The notes under the pieces: model-generated
Seen by the model: only the letters and a program-made list of their open reading frames with translations
The model's database searches: none
Told to the model about the DNA's origin: nothing
NCBI RefSeq assembly: GCF_013426735.1
Contig: NZ_AP023273.1
Coordinates: 1 to 64,000, forward strand
Direction: 5' to 3'
Source of the DNA: Agrobacterium vitis
GTDB taxonomy: Bacteria > Pseudomonadota > Alphaproteobacteria > Rhizobiales > Rhizobiaceae
DNA: 64,000 nt
Position numbers and translations under genes: made by a program
Part shown: piece after piece, positions 1-6,460 of the stretch
Numbering within the stretch: position 1 is the first letter of the stretch
How the letters are laid out: the number at the start of each line of letters is the position of its first letter

Positions 1-37
1 GGCCGCATCCCTGGGAGGAGAATACGGCCTTGGTATT

Positions 38-1366
38 TCAGAAACCGGCTTTGCCGGGATACCAGTTCGTGCCAGCCAGCGGCACTTGCGCCATGGCGGC
101 GGCTTCCATGGTCAGCGCAACCAAGTCTTCCGGCTCCAGATTGTGCAGACGGTTATGGCCGCAGGCGCGGGCAATGGTCTGCGCTTCCAGCGTCATCACC
201 TTGAGGTAATTGGCGAGACGACGACCAGCGAGAACCGGATCAAGCCGCTTCATCAATTCCGGGTCCTGCGTGGTAATGCCTGCCGGGTCTTTGCCCTCAT
301 GCCAATCATCATAAGCGCCAGCGGTGGTGCCGAGTTTTTGATATTCTTCTTCCCACTTCGGGTCGTTATCGCCAATGGCCACCAGCGCTGCCGTGCCAAT
401 GGCCACCGCATCCGCGCCCAGCGCCAGAGCTTTTGCCACATCCGCACCAGAGCGAATGCCGCCGGAAATAATCAACTGGACCTTGCGATGCATTCCAAGG
501 TCTTGCAAAGCCTGAACGGCGGGGCGAATACAGGCCAGCGTCGGCATGCCGACATTTTCAATAAACACATCTTGCGTCGCTGCCGTGCCGCCTTGCATGC
601 CGTCCAGCACCACTACATCGGCTCCGGCTTTCACTGCCAGTGCCGTGTCGTAATAGGGGCGGGCACCGCCGACCTTGATATAGATTGGCTTTTCCCAATT
701 GGTGATTTCGCGCAATTCCAGAATTTTGATTTCCAGATCATCCGGCCCCGTCCAATCCGGGTGACGGCAGGCCGAGCGCTGATCGATGCCCTTGGGCAGG
801 TTGCGCATATTGGCCACGCGGTCAGAAATCTTCTGGCCCAGCAACATGCCACCGCCGCCGGGCTTGGCACCTTGGCCAACCACCACTTCAATGGCATCGG
901 CGCGGCGCAAATCCTTCGGGTTCATGCCATAGCGTGATGGAAGATATTGATAGACCAGCGTTTGGCTGTGGCCGCGCTCTTCGTCGGTCATCCCGCCATC
1001 ACCCGTGGTGGTGGAGGTGCCAGCAATGGTTGCGCCTCTACCAAGAGCTTCCTTGGCGTTGCCGGACAGCGCGCCGAAGCTCATGCCCGCAATGGTGATA
1101 GGGGTTTTCAGATGGATCGGCTTTTTGGCAAAGCGGGTACCCAGCACCACCGATGTGTCGCATTTCTCGCGGTAGCCTTCCAGCGGATAGCGCGAAATCG
1201 AGGCACCCAGAAACAGCAGATCATCAAAATGCGGCACTTTGCGCTTGGTGCCTGCGCCGCGAATGTCATAAATGCCCGTGGCCGCCGCACGGCGAATTTC
1301 CGCCAGCGTGTAATCATCAAAGGTCGCGGATTTGCGCGGCGGAGTGTTGGGATTATGGTAGCTCAT
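38..1366 (-). CDS. glxD: FMN-binding glutamate synthase-like subunit (N-methylglutamate synthase large subunit, GlxD/MgsC type)
   Basis: 442 aa, related to the FMN/synthase domain of the GltB large subunit. Visible hallmarks are GMSFGALSGNAKEAL, the glycine run KPGGGGMLLGQK and the barrel segment VVLDGMQGGTAATQ, which lines the FMN site. The protein corresponds to one GltB domain only; the amidotransferase and GXGXG domains are separate genes immediately upstream. The start at MSYHNPN is preferred because AGGAG lies 6-7 bases before it; the longer frame would read through a repeat element. With glxB, glxC and divergent soxBDAG-like genes, the best role is condensing methylamine and glutamate to N-methylglutamate in the cytoplasm. 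A plain glutamate synthase paralogue is the alternative. The next gene of such operons (glnT/gmaS) would lie left of the window. Confidence 0.85.
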   Translation of the reverse strand: MSYHNPNTPPRKSATFDDYTLAEIRRAAATGIYDIRGAGTKRKVPHFDDLLFLGASISRYPLEGYREKCDTSVVLGTRFAKKPIHLKTPITIAGMSFGALSGNAKEALGRGATIAGTSTTTGDGGMTDEERGHSQTLVYQYLPSRYGMNPKDLRRADAIEVVVGQGAKPGGGGMLLGQKISDRVANMRNLPKGIDQRSACRHPDWTGPDDLEIKILELREITNWEKPIYIKVGGARPYYDTALAVKAGADVVVLDGMQGGTAATQDVFIENVGMPTLACIRPAVQALQDLGMHRKVQLIISGGIRSGADVAKALALGADAVAIGTAALVAIGDNDPKWEEEYQKLGTTAGAYDDWHEGKDPAGITTQDPELMKRLDPVLAGRRLANYLKVMTLEAQTIARACGHNRLHNLEPEDLVALTMEAAAMAQVPLAGTNWYPGKAGF

Positions 1367-1404
1367 AGCGATCTCCTGGGGTCTGGACCCCACTTTTTGC
1401 GCTC

Positions 1405-1448
1405 GCAATTCCGGACGGAAAACCGCAGCACACTTTTCCTGGAATTGC
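1405..1448. repeat. Short palindromic intergenic repeat between glxC and glxD
   Basis: An inverted repeat with perfect 8-base ends (GCAATTCC at 1405-1412, GGAATTGC at 1441-1448) and an inner GGACGGAAAACCG ... CACACTTTTCC pattern. From memory this resembles short palindromic repeats scattered through Rhizobiales genomes. It lies against the glxC stop codon. A second hairpin, TGGGGTC-TG-GACCCCA at 1377-1392, follows and abuts the glxD ribosome binding site. Confidence 0.6.
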
Positions 1449-1449
1449 T

Positions 1450-2136
1450 TTAATAGGCGTCTGCGTTGTCAATGTTGAAATTGTAAAGCTTGCGGGCAGA
1501 GCCGTAACGCTTGAATTCTTCCGGCTTCACATCGGTAATCCCGGCTTTTGTCAGAATCTCTGCGAGCTTTTCCAGATGCTTGGGCTTCATCTGTTTCTCA
1601 ACACAATCTGCGCCAAGGCTTTTCACCGTGCCGCGCACAAACAGCTTGGCCTCATAGAGTGAATCCCCCAGCGCTTCGCCTGCATCACCCAGCACCACCA
1701 GATGGCCGGATTGCCCCATAAAGGCGGACATGTGGCCGATATTGCCCTGCACGACAATATCAATGCCTTTCATGGAAATACCACACCGCGAGGCCGCATT
1801 GCCCTTGATCACCAGCAGGCCACCTTGGCCCGTAGCTCCGGCATATTGGCTGGCATCGCCTTCAATGATCACGGTGCCGGACATCATGTTTTCGGCAACG
1901 CCGGGACCGGCAGAGCCATGCACGGTGACGGTGCCACCATCATTCATGCCCGCGCAATAATAGCCGACTGACCCCTTCACCTCGACGGTTACAGGGCTAT
2001 CAATACCAACCGCCACCGCATGATGGCCGCGTGGGTTGATGATTTCAAAATTGGTGTCATTGGCCCCGGATGTCACGGCATGCAAAGCGCTGTTCAGCTC
2101 GCGCAGCGGGGTTTGGGAAAGATCAAAAATAGGCAT
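1450..2136 (-). CDS. glxC: GXGXG-domain glutamate synthase-like subunit (GlxC/MgsB type)
   Basis: 228 aa, matching the C-terminal GXGXG beta-helix domain of GltB as a free subunit. Repeated glycine-rich turns can be seen (VKGSVGYYCAGMNDGGTVTVHG, in pieces; GPGVAENMMSGTVIIEGDA; GATGQGGLLVIKGNA; MGQSGHLVVLGDAGEALG). The domain has no catalytic residues; in glutamate synthase it is structural, between the amidotransferase and synthase domains. The start MPIFDLSQ is chosen because GAGGG precedes it and the upstream glxB stop is only 10 bases away. The longer frame would overlap glxB by more than 100 bases. Co-transcription with glxB and glxD is very likely. Confidence 0.85.
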   Translation of the reverse strand: MPIFDLSQTPLRELNSALHAVTSGANDTNFEIINPRGHHAVAVGIDSPVTVEVKGSVGYYCAGMNDGGTVTVHGSAGPGVAENMMSGTVIIEGDASQYAGATGQGGLLVIKGNAASRCGISMKGIDIVVQGNIGHMSAFMGQSGHLVVLGDAGEALGDSLYEAKLFVRGTVKSLGADCVEKQMKPKHLEKLAEILTKAGITDVKPEEFKRYGSARKLYNFNIDNADAY

Positions 2137-2146
2137 TATACGTCCC

Positions 2147-3052
2147 TCACGCTGCTTTTTCATGGTCCCAGAAGTAAACGGTGGCGGGTTCCGGCTCCCA
2201 GATTCGGGCGGTATCGATGCCCGGCAGATTGACCAGTGCGCGATATTCAGAGCCAAAAGCCACATATTGGTCCGTCTCGGCCATCACCGCAGGCTTGCAG
2301 GCAATCGGGTCACGCACCACGCCAAAGCCGGATTTGGTGCCAACCACGAAGGTGAAAAAGCCATCGAGATCATCGAGTGCACCCGTTAACGCCTGTCCCA
2401 GATCCTTGCCCTTGGCCATTTCGGCGGTAAGATAGGCGGCGGCAACTTCGGAGTCGTTTTGCGTCTCAAATTTGATGCCTTCGCGGATCAGCTCGCGGCG
2501 CAAATTATTGTGGTTGGAGAGCGAGCCATTGTGCACAAGGCATTGATCGGCACCCGTGGAAAACGGATGCGCACCCAGTGTGGTCACAGCACTTTCTGTT
2601 GCCATGCGGGTGTGGCCAATGCCGTGGCTGCCGCCCATCGAGCGCACATCAAAGCGGGCCACAACATCCTTTGGCAGGCCGATTTCCTTGAAAATCTCAA
2701 CGCTTTCGCCCGACCCCATAATGCGGACATTCGGGCGAATTTCGCTCAAAACACCGCGAATATCGGCAAGCTTTGCCGCATCAATATCAATCACCGCATG
2801 GGTGCTTTTCACTGTCACCTGTGCCGGAATTCCTGCCTTGGTGAGATCAGCATCGAGACCAGAAAAATCCACCAAAGGTTCTGGTGATTGCACGGTGATT
2901 TTCGCCTTACCCTTTTCCCCCGCACCGTAAATAGCAATGCCCGCAGAATCCGGGCCGCGATCGGTCATGGTGATCAGCATATCCGAGAGCATGGCTCCCA
3001 GCTGAGGTTCAAGGCTCTTGTCTTTCAGGAACAATCCAACAATGCCGCACAT
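2147..3052 (-). CDS. glxB: Class II glutamine amidotransferase-like subunit (GlxB/MgsA type)
   Basis: 301 aa. The protein starts MCGIVGLF, so Cys2 would be the N-terminal nucleophile after Met removal, as in GltB and PurF amidotransferases; this fixes the start at 3052 rather than the longer MERLT frame. Other family motifs are GHTRMATESAV, HNGSLSNHNNL and NDSEVAAAYL. In glutamate synthase this domain hydrolyses glutamine; in N-methylglutamate synthase the homologous subunit is retained although methylamine is the amine donor. It is the first of the three glx subunit genes, lying 89 bases downstream of the XRE-cupin gene. Confidence 0.85.
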   Translation of the reverse strand: MCGIVGLFLKDKSLEPQLGAMLSDMLITMTDRGPDSAGIAIYGAGEKGKAKITVQSPEPLVDFSGLDADLTKAGIPAQVTVKSTHAVIDIDAAKLADIRGVLSEIRPNVRIMGSGESVEIFKEIGLPKDVVARFDVRSMGGSHGIGHTRMATESAVTTLGAHPFSTGADQCLVHNGSLSNHNNLRRELIREGIKFETQNDSEVAAAYLTAEMAKGKDLGQALTGALDDLDGFFTFVVGTKSGFGVVRDPIACKPAVMAETDQYVAFGSEYRALVNLPGIDTARIWEPEPATVYFWDHEKAA

Positions 3053-3141
3053 GGTCAGCCTCTCCATTTGTCGTTGGACAATGGCTAACAGGCGCGTTTG
3101 ATAAAATCAATCCTAAAGAATAAAATTTTCCTGTAAGGCAA

Positions 3142-3801
3142 TTATTTTTGATGCGGATAGGAAATGAACGACAGGTAACGAGCAGGCAGTGTCACTAGCT
3201 CTTCGGGTCCATGCGGGGCATCGGCATCAAAAAACAGGCTGTCGCCGGGCTGCATGCGGTAGAGGCTTTCGCCATGGCGATAGACCACCTCTCCCTCCAG
3301 CATATAGAGAAACTCCATGCCCTCATGCTGAAAGGTGGGAAACACATCGGATTCGGTGTTGAGCGTTATCAGATAGGGCTCGACCACCACGCCGGAGGTG
3401 TTGTTTTCGATGTGGCCCAGCAGGCTGTAATGATGGCCCGCACGGGTGCCACGCCGCTCCAGATGCACGCCTTCTCCTGCCTTGACAAAGCTTGCGCTGC
3501 GCGGCTCTTCATAGCCTTTGAAAAAGGCAGTCATCGGCACGCCCAACGCTTTGGAGAGCGATTGAAGCGTCCCGAGCGAGGCGGAAATATTGCCGTTTTC
3601 GATCTTGGATAACATGCCAACCGACATGCCCGTGGCCGTTGCCAGATCAGCAACCGTGATGCCGAGCTTCTTGCGGAAGGTGCGCACCTCATGGCCAATG
3701 GCCATTTCCAGATTGTTGGCCCGTGGTTCGCGCACAGCATGGGGGTCTTGCGCCAATATTGCCTTGGCAGCTTTTGCTGCCTTTGTCTCACTCTTGGCCA
3801 T
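3142..3801 (-). CDS. XRE-family regulator with C-terminal cupin domain
   Basis: 219 aa. The N-terminal half has a Cro/CI-type helix-turn-helix (roughly residues 37-92, including GMSVGMLSKIENGNIS). The C-terminal part is a cupin barrel (HEGMEFLYMLEGEVVY ... MQPGDSLFFDADAPHGPEE, roughly 140-210). Proteins of this layout often control amine, polyamine or amino-acid catabolism and sense a small ligand in the cupin. The ATG at 3801 follows CAGGGGCAGG; a TTG ten codons upstream is possible. It sits between glxA (41 bases) and glxB (89 bases) on the same strand, so it probably regulates the glx and divergent sox-like operons. Confidence 0.8.
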   Translation of the reverse strand: MAKSETKAAKAAKAILAQDPHAVREPRANNLEMAIGHEVRTFRKKLGITVADLATATGMSVGMLSKIENGNISASLGTLQSLSKALGVPMTAFFKGYEEPRSASFVKAGEGVHLERRGTRAGHHYSLLGHIENNTSGVVVEPYLITLNTESDVFPTFQHEGMEFLYMLEGEVVYRHGESLYRMQPGDSLFFDADAPHGPEELVTLPARYLSFISYPHQK

Positions 3802-3842
3802 GCCTGCCCCTGATTCCGCGTCTACACTCAATATTTGTGATC

Positions 3843-4796
3843 TTACGATCTAACCGATTTTGGCTGAATGCCAAACTGCTGTTTGAAGGCGCGTGAAAAA
3901 TGCGAGGCGCTGGAAAAGCCGGTGGCAAAGGCAATTTCCGAGAGTGACAGCGGACTTTGCTCCAAAAGTTTGCGCGCATGGGAAAGGCGCATGTGGCGGT
4001 AGGTGTCGTGAAAGCTCAATTGCATGTGGCTGGCAAATAACCGATCCAGATGCCGGGGCGTAATGCCCACCAACCGTGCGATTGCCTGCCGATCCAGCGG
4101 ATTTTCCAATGTGGCTTCCATTTTTTCCAAAGCCGTCACCAGTGCCGGATGATGGGTGCCAAAGCGCTCCACCGATGAGCCGCGCTGGGGAGCACTTGCC
4201 TCAGTCACTGCCGTGTGCAGATACCAATCACTGACGCGCCGGGCAAATTCCGGCCCCATCCGCTCACCAATCAGGGCATGCATCATGTCCAGAGGGGCCA
4301 CGCCACCGCCGCAGGTGAGCCGATCACCATCCAGCACGTAGCGGGCTTGGCGCGGGGCAAGGTCGGGAAAGGCTTCCCGAAGGGCAGGAGCGTGTTCCCA
4401 GTGAATGGTAAAATCTCGGTCCTGCAACAGGCCCGCTTGCGCCAAAACATAGGCCCCGCTGGAAATGCCGCCAATGCGCACCCCTTGTCGGGAGAGTTTG
4501 CGCAAAACCGTGTGCATGTCACTGGTATGAATCCAGTCTATCGGATTGCCGCCCGCCACCACAAAAACTGTGTGGCAGTTCGCGCCTTCCAAGGCCAGAT
4601 CACCGCACGGAATATCAAAGCCCGCCGAACAGCGCACAGCCTCGCTCCGCATGGAGAGCGGCCTGATTTCATAAAGAGGCGTTTGCGCCAACAGATTGGC
4701 GGCGCGCAGCGGCTCGGTGGCGGATGAGAAGGACATCAGCGCAAAATTCGGCGTCAGGACGAAGCCATAGGTCTGGGTGGTGGAGTTTTCGCTCAT
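3843..4796 (-). CDS. glxA: GlxA-family AraC-type regulator with DJ-1/PfpI domain
   Basis: 317 aa. Residues about 8-185 form a DJ-1/PfpI (class I amidotransferase-like) sensor domain; the region that carries the nucleophile Cys in enzymes reads GGISSGAYVLAQAG, with Ser in place of Cys, as expected for a regulator. Two AraC helix-turn-helix motifs follow (about 215-312; GITPRHLDRLFASHM and SLSEIAFATGFSSASHFSRAF). Such regulators control catabolism of quaternary and methylated amines (GbdR, CdhR, SouR). It is first in the leftward operon and divergent from soxB, so it probably activates both. The start carries AAAAAGGAC as ribosome binding site; see the 11-base direct repeat here. Confidence 0.88.
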   Translation of the reverse strand: MSENSTTQTYGFVLTPNFALMSFSSATEPLRAANLLAQTPLYEIRPLSMRSEAVRCSAGFDIPCGDLALEGANCHTVFVVAGGNPIDWIHTSDMHTVLRKLSRQGVRIGGISSGAYVLAQAGLLQDRDFTIHWEHAPALREAFPDLAPRQARYVLDGDRLTCGGGVAPLDMMHALIGERMGPEFARRVSDWYLHTAVTEASAPQRGSSVERFGTHHPALVTALEKMEATLENPLDRQAIARLVGITPRHLDRLFASHMQLSFHDTYRHMRLSHARKLLEQSPLSLSEIAFATGFSSASHFSRAFKQQFGIQPKSVRS

Positions 4797-4826
4797 GTCC
4801 TTTTTATATCTTTAAATGTCCTTTTT
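4795..4826. promoter_or_regulatory. 11-base direct repeat over the glxA start, in the glxA-soxB divergent region
   Basis: ATGTCCTTTTT occurs at 4795-4805 and again at 4816-4826, a 21-base period or about two helical turns. The left copy contains the glxA start codon and Shine-Dalgarno on the minus strand. AraC-type regulators often bind direct repeats of this period, so autoregulation by GlxA is plausible but unproven. The rest of the 128-base divergent region (4797-4924) must hold both promoters. Confidence 0.4.
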
Positions 4827-4924
4827 GTGCAATGTGATTTGAGTGTGACGGTCTAGGCTTCGAAGCAATATGCGGTGGTCACAAACCATCCCCCGTCCAC
4901 CAAATCCTGAAACGAGCGGGCATC

Positions 4925-6175
4925 ATGCGCTATTCGGCTTTGTCGATTTTTCTGAACGGTCTTCGCGGCAATAAAAACTGGGCTGCCCATTGGCGACAGC
5001 CGGAGCCAAAGCCGCATTACGATGTGGTGATTGTTGGCGGCGGCGGCCATGGTCTTGCCACAGCCTATTACCTTTCCAAAACCTTCGGCATCAAAAACAT
5101 CGCCGTGGTGGAAAAGGGCTATATTGGCTCTGGCAATGTTGGGCGCAACACCACCATCATCCGCTCCAATTATCTTCTACCGGGCAATAATCCCTTCTAC
5201 GAGTTTTCCATGAAACTGTGGGAAGGACTGGAGCAGGATTTCAATTTCAATGCCATGGTGTCGCAGCGCGGCGTGGTCAATCTCTACCATTCCGATGCCC
5301 AGCGCGATGCCTATACAAGGCGCGGCAATGCCATGCGCCTGCATGGCGTGGATGCCGAATTGCTGGACCGTGACGCCATCAAAGCCATGTTGCCATTTCT
5401 GGATTACGACAATGCTCGCTTCCCCATTCAAGGCGGCTTGATGCAGCGGCGCGGTGGCACCGTGCGCCATGATGCTGTGGCTTGGGGCTATGCCCGTGGT
5501 GCGGATACCCATGGTGTGGACATTCTTCAAAACTGCGAAGTTACGGGCATTCGCCGTGAAAATGGCAAGGCGGTGGGCGTGGAAACCACGCGTGGCTTTA
5601 TTGGCTGCGGTAAGCTGGCGCTGGCGGCTGCGGGCAATTCATCCCGCGTGGCTGAGATGGCAGGGCTGAAATTACCGATGGAAAGCCATGTGCTGCAAGC
5701 CTTTGTCTCGGAGGGGCTAAAACCCTTTATCGATTGCGTGGTCACCTTTGGCGCGGGTCATTTTTACGTCTCGCAATCGGATAAGGGCGGGCTGGTGTTT
5801 GGCGGCGATATTGATGGCTATAATTCTTATGCCCAGCGCGGCAATCTCGCCACCGTTGAGCATGTCGCAGAAGCGGGCAAAGCAATGATTCCGTCTTTGT
5901 CGCGTATCCGGGTGCTGCGCAGCTGGGGCGGCGTGATGGATATGAGCATGGATGGCTCGCCGATCATCGACAAGGTGCATCTGGATAATCTCTATCTCAA
6001 TTCCGGCTGGTGCTATGGCGGCTTCAAGGCCACGCCTGCCTCTGGCTATTGCTTTGCCCATCTGATCGCCAAGGGCGAGAGCCATGAAACGGCACGCGCC
6101 TTCCGGCTGGATCGGTTTGAACGCGGCTATATCATCGATGAAAAGGGCCAGGGTGCCCAGCCGAACCTTCACTAA
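4925..6175 (+). CDS. soxB: Sarcosine oxidase beta-subunit-like protein (N-methylglutamate dehydrogenase MgdA type)
   Basis: 416 aa, the full length for SoxB. The FAD-binding GxGxxG lies at residues 38-43 (VVIVGGGGHGLATAYY). RHDAVAWGYARG at 181-192 contains His182, which by my reading corresponds to the histidine that covalently carries FMN in heterotetrameric sarcosine oxidase. The enzyme oxidises an N-methyl group and passes the one-carbon unit to folate on the alpha subunit. First gene of soxB-soxD-soxA-soxG. The order alone fits either sarcosine oxidase or N-methylglutamate dehydrogenase; divergent glxBCD favours the latter. Confidence 0.9.
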   Translation: MRYSALSIFLNGLRGNKNWAAHWRQPEPKPHYDVVIVGGGGHGLATAYYLSKTFGIKNIAVVEKGYIGSGNVGRNTTIIRSNYLLPGNNPFYEFSMKLWEGLEQDFNFNAMVSQRGVVNLYHSDAQRDAYTRRGNAMRLHGVDAELLDRDAIKAMLPFLDYDNARFPIQGGLMQRRGGTVRHDAVAWGYARGADTHGVDILQNCEVTGIRRENGKAVGVETTRGFIGCGKLALAAAGNSSRVAEMAGLKLPMESHVLQAFVSEGLKPFIDCVVTFGAGHFYVSQSDKGGLVFGGDIDGYNSYAQRGNLATVEHVAEAGKAMIPSLSRIRVLRSWGGVMDMSMDGSPIIDKVHLDNLYLNSGWCYGGFKATPASGYCFAHLIAKGESHETARAFRLDRFERGYIIDEKGQGAQPNLH

Positions 6176-6187
6176 GGATTCAAAGTT

Positions 6188-6460
6188 ATGGCGAGCCTCA
6201 TTCCCTGCCCCCACTGCGGGCCAAGACCCAAAGAAGAATATACCATTAAGGGTGCAGCATTAGCCCGCCCCGCCGCCGATGCCGGGCCGGATGTCTGGCA
6301 CGATTACGTCTACCTGCGCGACAATCCCCGTGGAGCCTATGAAGAATATTGGCACCACACCTCCGGCTGCCGTCGCTGGATTGTGGTTTGCCGCGACACG
6401 GCAAGCCACGAGATTTCCGCAAGCTTTGATGCATCAACACGCAAAGGGGTGAGCGCATGA
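6188..6460 (+). CDS. soxD: Sarcosine oxidase delta-subunit-like protein (MgdB type)
   Basis: 90 aa. The zinc-binding cysteine pattern of SoxD is visible: Cys7 and Cys10 in CPHCG, His56/His57 and Cys61 in YWHHTSGCRRW. The subunit is a small structural zinc protein of the heterotetramer and is not itself catalytic. It lies 12 bases after soxB, and its TGA overlaps the soxA ATG in an ATGA junction, so translation is probably coupled. Confidence 0.9.
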   Translation: MASLIPCPHCGPRPKEEYTIKGAALARPAADAGPDVWHDYVYLRDNPRGAYEEYWHHTSGCRRWIVVCRDTASHEISASFDASTRKGVSA

